A stretch of DNA of 64,000 nt from Euptelea pleiosperma (taxonomy: Eukaryota > Streptophyta > Magnoliopsida > Ranunculales > Eupteleaceae), in NCBI GenBank assembly GCA_035048495.1, contig CM068545.1, forward strand, positions 42,774,450 to 42,838,449, written 5' to 3'. Shown piece by piece: positions 47,709 to 59,309 of this stretch. A program made the position numbers and the translations under genes. The notes beneath the pieces were generated by a model. That model had not been told where the DNA came from and did no database searches. It saw nothing but the letters and a program-made list of their open reading frames with translations. Position 1 is the first letter of the stretch. Every line of letters starts with the position of its first letter.

Positions 47709-50697
47709 TGAAAGTAGGGTTTTTCCGCGTCGTTGGTTACGGAAACCCTAACTTCAACACATTTTTAATTTATCCGAGACATTTAACCTATAAAATGAGC
47801 AATATTGTATAGGGATTCGTGTCGGATGTCGATCCGCACTCGGGGTAAGTTTGTACAATTCAAGAACCTGTAATGACAGATTTGTTTTATAGAAATTGCT
47901 CTGAAACTCATGGATGGAAGGATGAGAATGGTGAAGTGGGTTTTTAAAATATCATTCTTGACTTTTAGAGAGAGAAACTATTAAACTAATGTGAACAACA
48001 GAAAATGAGAAATTGCAAACTTAATAATGGAAAATTGAAGATTTATTTATTGAACGAAATTCAAATTACATTGCATAAACTAAGGGTAAAACAAGAATTT
48101 AAAATTAAGAAAAGAGAAGAGAGAGAAAGGATGAAAGGGTGAAACCTAGTAATTTCTAAAGAGAGGAAAAATACCTTGGAGGACTTACCGGGATTGGCCA
48201 AGTGGTGGCCTTGGTGATGGAGAGAATGGACATCTCACCATTGTTGCAAGCTCCAAAAATTTAAGATTCGCCGTTTTCTCCAAAAACGTGGTGAAGAATG
48301 AAGGATGGGGCTGCAACTTTGCAAGAGTGGGAGGCTTAGTTGCACATGGAGGAGAACCAGTGGGTTCTAGTGGTAACAGAAGGGCAGCACGCTGGAGAGG
48401 GCAGCAAGGATTGTGAGAATGGCTACACCAGCAAGTTGAAGCGCTTGTAGGTTATCACCCAAGGGGATAATGGGGGCTGCGTTGCAGATTGTAAGGGCGT
48501 CTTTGAGATCTTGAGGAGCATGATGGTGCAGATCTATTTTGCAGCCTTGGAGAGGGTGGATGAAGCCGGTCTGCAAGTGTTGCAGACCGTGACGGGTAGA
48601 GAAAGGGTGGACGGTTGACCGGTGATGGCTGGCTCAAAACCAGTCCGTTAGTTGCAGGCGGTGGAGTTTACTGGAGAAGAGCCAATCCGGCTGGCAGTGG
48701 AGGCTGCATTGGCTGCTGGTGGTGCGGGGAAAGCACTGTGAAGAGAAAGAATGGAAGAAAACGGACCGGTAGGGGCGATTAGCGTGTTGCAGGTTGTCAA
48801 CACCATGAACACCGGAGTTGCAGACCTGCAACACCGGTAAGGAAAAAAAAAAATAGAAGAAGAGAAGAGGAAGAAGAAGAAGAGAAGCCAGAAGAAAGAG
48901 AAGAGGAAGAAGGAGGAAAAGGAGGAGAGGGGGACGAAAAACGTGCTGGCGGTGGAGATGACGACCGGAGTTGCTGTCTGCAACTCCGGCGAGCTAAGAA
49001 GACGAAGAAGAAGACGCAGCAGAAGACGAAGAGGAAAAAGAAGAAAACGACGAGGAAGAAAAAGAAAACGAAAAGGAAGAAGAAGAATATGAGGAGAGGG
49101 GGAGGACCCTCACCAGCTCGCTGTGGTGAGGACGGTGGTGGCGACGACGACCGCCGGCCGGAGTTGCAGACCAGCAACTCCGGCAACAGAAAAAGAAAAC
49201 GAAGAAGAAGAAGAGGAGGAGGAAGAGAAGAAGAAGAAGAAGAAGAAGAAGAAGAAGAAGAAAGAAAAAGGAAAAAGAAGAAAGAGAAATGGAAGAGAGG
49301 AAGAAGGCGCACCCATTCGCCGGAGGAATCCGCCGGAAGAGAGAAGAGGGCCACGGGAGGAAGAAAGAAGAGGGAAATAGGGAGAAAAAGGAAAGGAGAG
49401 AGCCCTCAAAGAAGAGAAGGCTCTCCTCTAATAGAGAAGCCGTGGGTTTCTCTTTTGGAAACTCACGGTTTCTAAAAATTCTATTTTTTTTTTTTAATTT
49501 TTTTTATTTTATATTTTTTATTTGACAATTTGAACTTGCGGGCTTGGGCTCGAGGTTTATGGGCCGTTTGGCCATGACCACTAGGCCAAGAGCTGATGCC
49601 ACGTGTTGGCCAGTGGTTCGCCGAGAGATGACGCCACTAGTCGGCCAGTGGTTGGCCAGTGGGAGCGCTAAAAATCGTGGGCCCAGAGTGCATCGGCCAT
49701 GGGCCAGAAGGTAGGTGAGAAGGATAGTGGGCCACTGGGCTCGATGGATGTGGGTTAGGGTGCGTTTGGTTGCCAGGGGAGAAAAATGCATTTTCCCCTT
49801 GAAATACCCATCAAGGAAAGATGTATTTTCCTTTCTTCGGAAATCGAGCTCTACGCTCTCAGCCACGATCAATAATCTGAGGCATTTCTCTACAATCAAA
49901 CCTGCCTTAGGGACTGATATTTTATACTGGAGATCGGGTGGTTGATAGGATGGATGATCGACTGATCAGTAGCATGATCGGATGGTCGGATACATAAAAT
50001 TGATAGATCACATGGCAATCTAAAGAGATTCAACGGCCCGATGGAAGATCCAACGGTCAGAAAGCTAAGGGAGATGAGACAGAGCCAATGAGCAGGAGTT
50101 CTGGGGTTAAGTCAATAGATTCGAGGACCGAGAAATGAAGAGAGAGAAAATAAGGAGAGATGAAAGAGAAAATATCAGAAAAAGTATTGGCAGAGGGTCA
50201 TGAACCCTGGTTTTCCATTGTTCTTCACTTGAGCTTTGCCAGTAGAGCAGGCCATCATTTGATGTGGCTTTAAATGCTTTGGTCCTTCTCTTGGTTATCA
50301 GCTCTCCCGCTCTCGTGGTTCCTTGGGCCAGCTCTTCGATTCTCTTTTTCAACCCGTATTTGGCCCATATCTTCTAGTCATAGCCTGTGGGCTCTTTAAG
50401 CTTTGATAATGGGCTTTCATGATCGATTTAGGCCCGCAAGTCTCGAGAATCATCCCATCGGGGTTTCCTGCGACAGAAGAAGCGCGTAATGAGACTTTAT
50501 CAGAACGGCTTAATATCTAGATTTCCGAAAATGTGTTTAATGCATGCAAATATACCATTTCGTCCAGAAAAGTGTGTTCTACGCAACAGAAGAGACTCTT
50601 ACGTAGAAAAGTGGATAATTAGAGCAGTTTTACGTAGGAGAATGCGATAACGCTAAAAGGATAATTGCTTAAAATAAGCACTTTTGAGCGAATATCA
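47709..50697 (-). mobile_element. 3' LTR of element E
   Basis: 2989 bp. Near identical to the 5' LTR; the extra length is mainly a longer GAA run (49195-49275). It also has one mismatch in the hairpin at 48812-48837 that is perfect in the 5' LTR (57441-57466). It holds the empty target site of the solo LTR at 1875-4401. Confidence 0.95.
48965..48989. repeat. Hairpin CCGGAGTTGC / GCAACTCCGG in 3' LTR of E
   Basis: 10-bp perfect stem, 5-base loop TGTCT. A second hairpin with an 11-bp stem lies at 49157-49184. Both recur in the 5' LTR at about 57598-57622 and 57789-57816. Confidence 0.8.
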
Positions 50698-50709
50698 CAA
50701 CCCCCAACC
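50698..50709 (-). other. Polypurine tract of element E
   Basis: Minus strand GGTTGGGGGTTG abutting the 3' LTR; identical to that of B. Confidence 0.8.
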
Positions 50710-52255
50710 AGCATATTGCCAATCCTTGGCAATTAGTGCGAAATAAATGAGCTTAAAAGGGCTCTGCACATGCTGCACACTTTTTCATATTAGCTCAGGG
50801 ATAACCCAGTTCGTCAAATCATTGAATGGATGCAAAAATAGTTACATGCTAGCGAAGAGTTTGAAAGTTTTGGCAAGACTACAGACTGATAATCATGACC
50901 CAGAATAGTCAGACTCTGCGTGTGTGTGTGCTCAATATTCTCATCATCCGACAGTAAAGATTTCCAGATCACCTCTAAGTTTTTATGCCTCGACCTCAAA
51001 TCTCACATGTTTAGCACTCAGAATAGAATCACACAAGAAGGGTTTTCTTCTTTTCTCTCAATTTATATGTGAGGAGATGTATTTAATATAAGGAGGCAAA
51101 AGATCTCACATATGTTTTATTTGAAGGAAGGACATCTTTAACAGAAGAAAATCTCATGATTGGAATACCACTTCACTCAGGAACGTCAGATCAAACTCTA
51201 TAGCTTCTCCTTCTCCAATCTCCACATTTTATGATCGTACTATCCTAGAATCAAGTAGGACTTTCCTGGGTTGTAATGAGGCTTAGGTCAGGTGTAGAGA
51301 GATAAAGGAATACAGGATTTCAAAGATCTTGAGAGGATATTGCCATTTTCTTGAATTTTTCCTGCGGCGTAACACCATTATCTGATTCTTTTTCCTTTTT
51401 TCGTATTTTTCTCTTTTTCTTGATATTTCTGAGACTGCTCAATTTCTTTTCAGCTCTTTTTCATACTTTCTTTCCATATTTTGTTTTCAGCTTGAACCAC
51501 TTTCTTTTCCTTTTGATTTTTCTTCTTTACTTTTCTTTTTACAGTACACCCATATCAGTTATTCTTTTGTCCATCTCAAAATAAGGGTAGCCAGTCATGC
51601 TTCGTAGCTGGACTGGATTTTAGGTTGATGGGTTTACAAAGAAAAGGCTTTTATAGAATGGCTCAAGGGGTTTCTAGTGAAGTATAATTCAGGTGAGTAA
51701 AAAGGCTGAATGGTTCAGAAAAAATGGCCTAAATCATTTTCTAGGGTTTGCACTATCATGTATACTGTCTTGACTGGATATAGAGAAGGTTCTGTCGTAG
51801 TAATCCAATGTTGATGTCGTTCTGAGTTCCATGATCGAAGCAAAAGATAATGAGATCTCTCAACGAATATTGCGGGCATGAAGAATAGTGAGTCATCCAT
51901 TGACTCAGGATTATTGTATAACTCTCTGAAATGATTAAAGGCTCGAAAGCTCACTGGGTTAGGTCTCCACAATTCTTCTCACAGGATCTCTAGAATTTCC
52001 AAACTTAGGATGATTTTGATGTTGATAGTGTACAATTGTGCCGAATCTGAGTTTTTCTAAGTTTTCAAAACCGCTGTAGCCACGCTTGACTTGACTCAAA
52101 GCTAACCTTAAACAAAAATTGACATCCTCAATACTGACTTAACGGAGGTTTTCAGCTAATCAAAGTCAAGGTATTTGACACATTTTTGAAATTCTAAAAA
52201 ACTTTTGGAGAACATCGGAAATCACCCCAAAAATAAGAAATTTTTTATTTTTATT

Positions 52256-52287
<32 letters not shown>

Positions 52288-52704
52288 ATTTTTTTTTTAT
52301 ATATTTATCAAAAGGAATACATGAGTTTTGGTAAATACCCACCCCCAACCAAAATACAGCACCGTCCTCGGTGCTCATGACCGGGACATAAAATGATGAA
52401 AACTCAGTGATGATGATGCAAAGATTCAGGAAGGATGTTACCAAGTCGGCAGAAACTCGACAGTGTGTGGTATCTGATGATCGGAAGAATGAATGTACCT
52501 GCATTTCCAAAGATATAACAATAATAACAAATGCATGAGACTCATGTACTCTAGGAATACCGGAATTGCCTTTCCGAAAGCGCTAAGTTTTACGTCTTCA
52601 GCCAGACATGATGGGGGTATATCAAGTACCCCCAACCAGGATAAAACTCATGGAGACTGAGTGAATCTGCAGTCTTCCTGACACCTAAGGTGGAACAGAG
52701 ACAA
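50710..52704 (-). other. Element E trailer with internal polypurine motif
   Basis: Non-coding. On the minus strand, the hairpin GAGCACCGAGGACGGTGCTG (about 52360-52379) precedes GGTTGGGGGTGGG (52338-52350) and GTATTTACC. Then follow a long T/A tract (52240-52310), an A/G-rich stretch (about 51350-51560) and a short (CA)n run (about 50917-50930). Frames opposite the A/G-rich stretch are hydrophobic only because of composition. Confidence 0.65.
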
Positions 52705-54537
52705 CTATCCTATCCCTTGTCTAGGTATACCTGTGTAGAACAGGTCTTTCTCAGTGTAAATTGAGAGAAGGGCATTGAGCTCTCTGAGCAGACTGACAAA
52801 AGTACGGAGTTGATCTGGGAGGGATCGAAGCTTCTCAGTAAAGATTGAGAGGAGAGTAGGAGTGGTTTCTCTGAGCAGACCCGCAAAAACATTTAGTTCA
52901 GCGGGGAGGGATAGAAGTTTCTTAGTAAAGACTGAGAGGGGAGTAGTAGTGGGTTCTCTGACCGTGGTTAGCAGAGCCGCGAACTCATGGAGTTTTGCGG
53001 GAATGTATCTGAATGGAGCAGACTCCTGCAGATCAGTAATACCAAAATTGTCTGACTCTGAGATGAAGTCAGACTCAAAGTGTTCTTGACACTTGGATAA
53101 TTTATCCTCGGGAGAGTCCTGAATTAGACTCGCTACGGCACACGGGTCATCGATAATATCGACGTAGGGTGACGGGTGAAAACTGTTGACCTCTCCCTTG
53201 ATGTGTCCTAATTTGATAGGGATGTTCCAATCCCTACATTCAATATGTCCCTCCTCGGTGGGGATCGGTAGGTCCAGGACAGCGGGAGGCCCATTTTCTA
53301 GACATGGCTCATCAGTAGGAATGTCTGCATTCAGAGCAGAGAGAGAATTATCAGAGATAGAGAAGGGACTAAGTTCCTCTGTGCTCAGTCCAAAAGTTGG
53401 TGCTGTTAAGGGCACCAAAGATTGAGACTCGGGTTCATTACAATTGGTGCACAATCCAAGGGAGGTGGGGAGGAACGGTAGATCTATGACAGCAGGGATT
53501 CTACGATCGAGACAAAACTCAGTGTCATGATGATCATCTTCAGGGTCCAGGTTAGAAGCAGCAGTGGGAGAGTGAGAAATAGGTTGCTCTGAGGTAGGTT
53601 CAAGATGTGGTGCTTTTAAAGGTACCGAAGAAGGAAACACTGGCTCCTCAATAGTCTGGCTCGATCTAGGGGTGGGTACAACTTCTATTTCGTCCTCACA
53701 ATGGTGGTACTGTGTCGAATTGTGCGGCTCCTCATTATAGACAGTGGCCATATCATTCTCCTCAGGATAGGCTATTGGTGGACTAGTGAAGTTGACTTCC
53801 TCTCTCTCATTTTCTAATTGAACTAGACGTTGCTCGAAGCTCTCCATAGATTGCTGTTGTTGGTGCTCTAGCTGGGCAATGTACTGAGAGAGAAGGTCCT
53901 CTAGACCGGGTGTAGTAGCCAACGGAGGCGGTTCAGCCAAGGGGAGCTGAGGTGCAAACTCTTGGTTGTAGTCCGACTGGGTATGAAAGTTGTAAGGCAA
54001 AGTGGAGTCTGGGACTAGTTGCTGACTCTGAAAATCTTGAGGGGCCCACTGTTGATCAGAATAGTCATTCTGTGGATATGACGGGTATTGGGATTGCGAG
54101 TATTGCCAGTCATACTCTCCATTGGGTTGATGGAACCCGGAAGGATAATTATCCTGCAGCAGTTGCTGCGGGCCGGCAGACTGTTCCCAACCAAAGTTAT
54201 AGTGACTCCTATTATCCGGATAATAAGTGTTGTCATAGGAGGTCTGCATTGGAGATGGAAAGGTACAGACATCTTGCTGGATAGGAGGGTAATATCCTAC
54301 AGACTGGGAATGGTACAGAGGTTGCTGGACTGCGGCACGAAGGGCAGAGACTGAATTTTTAAGCTCTTGGAGTACAGAATTGTACTCCGGATCTCGGTGA
54401 TTATCATACCCTGTAGAAGTGTGCGAGACTGGAGTATCATGATGATACGCAGAATTGTCATACCATTGTTGAGAGTGATCACCTTGATTCTCACAGAAAC
54501 TGTAGTAGGTCTCATACAGAGGCCGTTCATCTGCCAT
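52705..54537 (-). CDS. 610-aa orphan ORF of the TGATATTCGC family (gag-linker-like, function unknown)
   Basis: The only intact long ORF in the window. It starts MADERPLYETYYSF; the start is supported because A and B begin at the same place, after the same leader. Visible parts: a short helix (residues 54-70, VLQELKNSVSALRAAV), a Tyr/Gln/Asn/Pro-rich low-complexity region (about 75-200), a coiled coil (about 210-248, GLEDLLSQYIAQLEH to LVQLENEREE), an acidic Ser/Pro region with two related RIPAVIDLPF / PPAVLDLPI blocks, and three C-terminal ~30-residue amphipathic repeats (512-543, 544-572, 573-600). No CCHC, capsid core, protease or polymerase motif is seen. The coil resembles the segment between gag and pol of Athila/Tat-type Ty3 elements, so it may be a gag remnant kept by a non-autonomous element; this is inference. 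Confidence 0.8.
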   Translation of the reverse strand: MADERPLYETYYSFCENQGDHSQQWYDNSAYHHDTPVSHTSTGYDNHRDPEYNSVLQELKNSVSALRAAVQQPLYHSQSVGYYPPIQQDVCTFPSPMQTSYDNTYYPDNRSHYNFGWEQSAGPQQLLQDNYPSGFHQPNGEYDWQYSQSQYPSYPQNDYSDQQWAPQDFQSQQLVPDSTLPYNFHTQSDYNQEFAPQLPLAEPPPLATTPGLEDLLSQYIAQLEHQQQQSMESFEQRLVQLENEREEVNFTSPPIAYPEENDMATVYNEEPHNSTQYHHCEDEIEVVPTPRSSQTIEEPVFPSSVPLKAPHLEPTSEQPISHSPTAASNLDPEDDHHDTEFCLDRRIPAVIDLPFLPTSLGLCTNCNEPESQSLVPLTAPTFGLSTEELSPFSISDNSLSALNADIPTDEPCLENGPPAVLDLPIPTEEGHIECRDWNIPIKLGHIKGEVNSFHPSPYVDIIDDPCAVASLIQDSPEDKLSKCQEHFESDFISESDNFGITDLQESAPFRYIPAKLHEFAALLTTVREPTTTPLSVFTKKLLSLPAELNVFAGLLRETTPTLLSIFTEKLRSLPDQLRTFVSLLRELNALLSIYTEKDLFYTGIPRQGIG

Positions 54538-56320
54538 TAGAAGCGATATAGGGGTGCGGTAGACTGACTCTCAGATCGAATCAGTCAAAGGTTAGGAGAG
54601 GTCCAACCGGGCTTCTACTTGAAAAAGCAAGCCCAAGATTTGGCAAAAAGTTGCCAAAAGGAGACACTGGAGTAGTGATTCTAAATGATGCACACCAAGC
54701 ACAGATAATCCTATTCTAAACAATCAGGATATATTTTAGGCATTATCTTGTTAGTTTTGGGGTTAGAGTAGATTATGACAGTGGGCGGACCACTGGTTTA
54801 TCTTTTAGCCGCCGAACTAACTGTATGCACTCAGAGGTTCTCACCAGGCTACACTCTTCAGAGCGAATCCTTTAGTACTAACTCTAGTTAACAACAAGGC
54901 AATCCGAAGCCTAGACAGACGTGCGGCACAATGGCTGTCTTAAGTACGTCCCAGACTAACCGGATTGGTCAAGTGTATAAGAAGAGTGTTCCCTCGGGTT
55001 AAGCTAGGGTTGGTGCGTGTTCCTAGTCCACACGCAACTAACCGCCGAATAGTCCAAGATGCCACGTCGAGCTCAGTGTACTTGAGTAGCAGGGACTTAT
55101 GGGTGTGTTAGACAACAGGGACCCGCGCTCGTGGTCTTATTTCGATTGGATGTTAAGCGGGTTCGCTTTGTGTGGATTTTTTCTCGAACACCGGGCTAAT
55201 TGGCTCTACTTCTTGATTCTTTTTATTATAGATGGATCCTGGGGAGCAATTTCAGCTGGAGTGATGAGGTGGGTGATGAAATCCCACCAGTTTCAATTTG
55301 GAGCTGGGTCTGCTCTCTTAGAGTTGATTGATTAACGGCCACGCCACGCAAGTCGAATAATATGTATGCGAAAGCAAATAGACAAGCGGCAATGATTCAC
55401 CCAAATTGCTCTGTATCGCACTCAAGGCGAGGATAGAGACTTACCTCCCGTGGGCCACGCCACGGGGTCTCCTCCGTGGGTTAGAGAGGGGTATCATAAT
55501 GGGCTTGGGCCCGACTCCACCTCTTTGAGCTTTCGCTCTCTACCCACACTGGATCGTGTTCCTGCAGAAAAGTTAGAGCGCACGGTCTAGGTATTCGGGA
55601 TTCTATTTGGAAGACCTTGCCTTTTTAGGGTTCTCAGAACAAGCACTGGATTTAGGCAAGTTTTTGAATTAGTTTCCAAATTCGAGATGGGTTAAAATTT
55701 AGGAATTCCCAGATTGGAAAATACCTAGATTGGAAAGTTTCCCGAACGGTGGAGATCTTCCAAGAAAGATTTGATTGCGAGATCCCTTATAATTTTGGGA
55801 AATTTCCCAAAATTGAAATTCTGCTAGATTTGGGGCGTTTCCTTTTGCAGACTTTTCCAAATTCGGAAGATTTCTAAAGATAGAAATTCTTCTAAAGAGG
55901 AAACTTCTAAGAGGGGAAACCCTAATTTAGCAAAGTTTCAAGATTTTAGAATCTTTCCAAAAATCGCAAATCCTTGTTGGTGATTTCTAAAAATCTGCAG
56001 AATATAAAACCCTAATTTTTTTTTTGGAATTTTGATTTTATTATTTTTTTGGTAATTTCCACTTAATCTAGGGTTTCTAAAAAACCCTAGAACAAGATCT
56101 AGCAGTTATATGGAAAGCAGCAAAATTCCTAAATTATTACAAATTGCACTCGGCCTTCCGAGGCATTAAAAATAGTAATTTAAAAACTGCTAAAAATCAA
56201 CAAAAACAAAAAATAGAAAGTTTCCCGAAAAGGTCGGGCTGGCCAAATTGAGCAGCTTTTCGCTTCAGCAACTTTCCAATTCCGTCTTTACGTCCTTTTT
56301 CGCACTCCCGAACACCCGAG
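54538..56320 (-). other. Long conserved leader of element E
   Basis: About 1.8 kb between primer site and ORF. On the minus strand it carries the perfect 24-bp palindrome (55791-55814), the GGGAGCGAAAGCTC block (near 55535-55550), a consensus donor-like AG/GTAAGT (about 55446-55439), and the ACGTACTTAAG and CCAGTGGTCCGCCCACTG blocks (about 54945 and 54785). A and B share these blocks. The 78-codon plus-strand frame at 55099-55335 is antisense to it and not supported. Confidence 0.7.
55791..55814. repeat. Perfect 24-bp palindrome in the leader
   Basis: AATTTTGGGAAA followed by its reverse complement. The identical palindrome lies in the leader of B (27937-27960) about 520 bp from the primer site, the same distance as here. 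In A the region is eroded. Confidence 0.85.
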
Positions 56321-56334
56321 CGGCAGCGGCGCCA
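56321..56334 (-). other. Primer binding site of element E
   Basis: Minus strand TGGCGCCGCTGCCG, two bases inside the 5' LTR end; tRNA-Asp type with one variant base, as in B. Confidence 0.78.
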
Positions 56335-56336
56335 TT

Positions 56337-59304
56337 TGAAAGTAGGGTTTTTCCGCGTCGTTGGTTACGGAAACCCTAACTTCAACACATTTTTAATTTA
56401 TCCGAGACATTTAACCTGTAAAATGAGCAATATTGTATAGGGATTCGTGTCGGATGTCGATCCGCACTCGGGGTAAGTTTGTACAATTCAAGAACCTGTA
56501 ATGACAGATTTGTTTTATAGAAATTGCTCTGAAACTCATGGATGGAAGGATGAGAATGGTGAGGTGGGTTTTTAAAATATCATTCTTGACTTTTAGAGAG
56601 AGAAACTATTAAACTAATGTGAACAACAGAAAATGAGAAATTGCAAACTTAATAATGAAAAATTGAAGATTTATTTATTGAACGAAATTCAAATTACATT
56701 GCATAAACTAAGGGTAAAACAAGAATTTAAAATTAAGAAAAAGAGAAGAGAGAGAAAGGATGAAAGGGTGAAACCTAGTAATTTCTAAAGAGAGGAAAAA
56801 TACCTTGGAGGACTTACCGGGATTGGCCAAGTGGTGGCCTTGGTGATGGAGAGAATGGACATCTCACCATTGTTGCAAGCTCCAAAAATTCAAGATTCGC
56901 CGTTTTCTCCAAAAACGTGGTGAAGAATGAAGGATGGGGCTGCAGCTTTGCAAGAGTGGGAGGCTTAGCTGCACATGGAGGAGAACCAGTGGGTTCTAGT
57001 GGTAACAGAAGGGCAGCACGCTGGAGAGGGCAGCAAGGATTGTGAGAATGGCTACACCAGCAAGTTGAAGCGCTTGTAGGTTATCACCCAAGGGGATAAT
57101 GGGGGCTGCGTTGCAGATTGTAAGGGCGTCTTTGAGATCTTGAGGAGCATGATGGTGCAGATCTATTTTGCAGCCTTGGAGAGGGTGGATGAAGCCGGTC
57201 TGCAAGTGTTGCAGACCGTGACGGGTAGAGAAAGGGTGGACGGTTGACCGGTGATGGCTGGCTCAAAACCAGTCCGTTAGTTGCAGGCGGTGGAGTTTAC
57301 TGGAGAAGAGCCAATCCGGCTGGCAGTGGAGGCTGCATTGGCTGCTGGTGGTGCGGGGAAAGCACTGTGAAGAGAAAGAATGGAAGAAAACGGACCGGTA
57401 GGGGCGATTAGCGTGTTGCAGGTTGTCAACACCATGAACACCGGAGTTGCAGACCTGCAACTCCGGTAAGGAAAAAAAAAAAAAATAGAAGAAGAGAAGA
57501 GGAAGAAGAAGAAGAGAAGCCAGAAGAAAGAGAAGAGGAAGAAGAAGGAAGAGGAGGAGAGGGGGACGAAAAACATGCTGGCGGTGGAGATGACGACCGG
57601 AGTTGCTGTCTGCAACTCCGGCGAGCTAAGAAGACGAAGAAGAAGACGCAGCAGAAGACGAAGAGGAAAAAGAAGAAAACGACGAGGAAGAAAAAGAAAA
57701 CGAAGAGGAAGAAGAAGAATATGAGGAGAGGGGGAAGACCCTCACCAGCTCGCTGTGGTGAGGACGGTGGTGGCGACGACGACCGCCGGCCGGAGTTGCA
57801 GACAAGCAACTCCGGCAACAGAAAAAGAAAACGAAGAAGAAGAAGAGGAGGAAGAAGAGAAGAAGAAGAAGAAGAAAGAAAAAGGAAAAAGAAGAAAGAG
57901 AAATGGAAGAGAGGAAGAAGGCGCACCCATTCGCCGGAGGAATCCGCCGGAAGAGAGAAGAGGGCCACGGGAGGAAGAAAGAAGAGGGAAATAGGGAGAA
58001 AAAGGAAAGGAGAGAGCCCTCAAAGAAGAGAAGGCTCTCCTCTAATAGAGAAGCCGTGGGTTTCTCTTTTGGAAACTCACGGTTTCTAAAAATTCTATTT
58101 TTTTTTTTTTTTATTTTATATTTTTTATTTGACAATTTGAACTTGCGGGCTTGGGCTCGAGGTTTATGGGCCGTTTGGCCATGACCACTAGGCCAAGAGC
58201 TGATGCCGCGTGTTGGCCAGTGGTTCGCCGAGAGATGACGCCACTAGTCGGCCAGTGGTTGGCCAGTGGGAGCGCTAAAAATCGTGGGCCCAGAGTGCAT
58301 CGGCCATGGGCCAGAAGGTAGGTGAGAAGGATAGTGGGCCACTGGGCTCGATGGATGTGGGTTAGGGTGCGTTTGGTTGCCAGGGGAGAAAAATGCATTT
58401 TCCCCTTGAAATACCCATCAAGGAAAGATGTATTTTCCTTTCTTTGGAAATCGAGCTCTACGCTCTCAGCCACGATCAATAATCTGAGGCATTTCTCTAC
58501 AATCAAACCTGCCTTAGGGACTGATATTTTACACTGGAGATCGGGTGGTTGATAGGATGGATGATCGACTGATCAGTAGCATGATCGGATGGTCGGATAC
58601 ATAGAATTGATAGATCACATGGCAATCTAAAGAGATTCAACGGCCCGATGGAAGATCCAACGGTCAGAAAGCTAAGGGAGATGAGACAGAGCCAATGAGC
58701 AGGAGTTCTGGGGTTAAGTCAATAGATTCGAGGACCGAGAAATGAAGAGAGAGAAAATAAGGAGAGATGAGAGAGAAAATATCAGAAAAAGTATTGGCAG
58801 AGGGTCATGAACCCTGGTTTTTCATTGTTCTTCACTTGAGCTTTGCCAGTAGAGCAGGCCATCATTTGATGTTGTTTTAAATGCTTTGGTCCTTCTCTTG
58901 GTTATCAGCTCTCCCGCTCTCGTGGTTCCTTGGGCCAGCTCTTCGATTCTCTTTTTCAACCCGTATTTGGCCCATATCTTCTAGTCATAGCCTGTGGGCT
59001 CTTTAAGCTTTGATAATGGGCTTTCATGATCGATTTAGGCCCGCAAGTCTCGAGAATCATCCCATCGGGGTTTCCTGCGACAGAAGAAGCGCGTAATGAG
59101 ACTTTATCAGAACGGCTTAATATCTAGATTTCCGAAAATGTGTTTAATGCATGCAAATATACCATTTCGTCCAGAAAAGTGTGTTCTACGCAACAAAAGA
59201 GACTCTTACGTAGAAAAGTGGATAATTAGAGCAGTTTTACGTAGGAGAATGCGATAACGCTAAAAGGATAATTGCTTAAAATAAGCACTTTTGAGCGAAT
59301 ATCA
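56337..59304 (-). mobile_element. 5' LTR of element E
   Basis: 2968 bp, near identical to 47709-50697. It includes a perfect 12-bp hairpin (57441-57466), a perfect MSA-like motif (58656-58666) and a tRNA-like module (about 58785-58860). Confidence 0.95.
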
Positions 59305-59309
59305 ATGGG

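Larger units (their letters stand above)
47709..59304 (-). mobile_element. Element E: intact non-autonomous TGATATTCGC-family retrotransposon, TSD ATGGG
   Basis: 11,596 bp, flanked by ATGGG at 47704-47708 and 59305-59309. On the minus strand: 5' LTR (56337-59304), primer site (56321-56334), leader (54538-56320), a 610-codon ORF (52705-54537), internal polypurine motif (52338-52350), trailer, PPT (50698-50709), 3' LTR (47709-50697). The LTRs differ by few substitutions and small repeat-length changes, so this is the youngest insertion in view. The 5639-bp interior encodes no RT, integrase, RNase H or protease, so it would need proteins in trans. Confidence 0.95.

Noticed and set aside
51351..51584. 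Phe/Leu-rich hydrophobic frames antisense to the trailers of A, B and E (also 32002-32190, 38557-38760)
   Set aside because: Tat-lineage elements can carry antisense ORFs, but these are short, poorly aligned and explained by A/G-rich sequence on the other strand.
52705..54537. The 610-aa ORF as a host glutamine-rich gene
   Set aside because: It lies between a retrotransposon leader and PPT, recurs in three copies at the same place, and has no introns or host context.
55099..55335. 78-codon plus-strand frame in the leader of E
   Set aside because: It is antisense to the conserved leader and the matching region of A and B does not keep it open.
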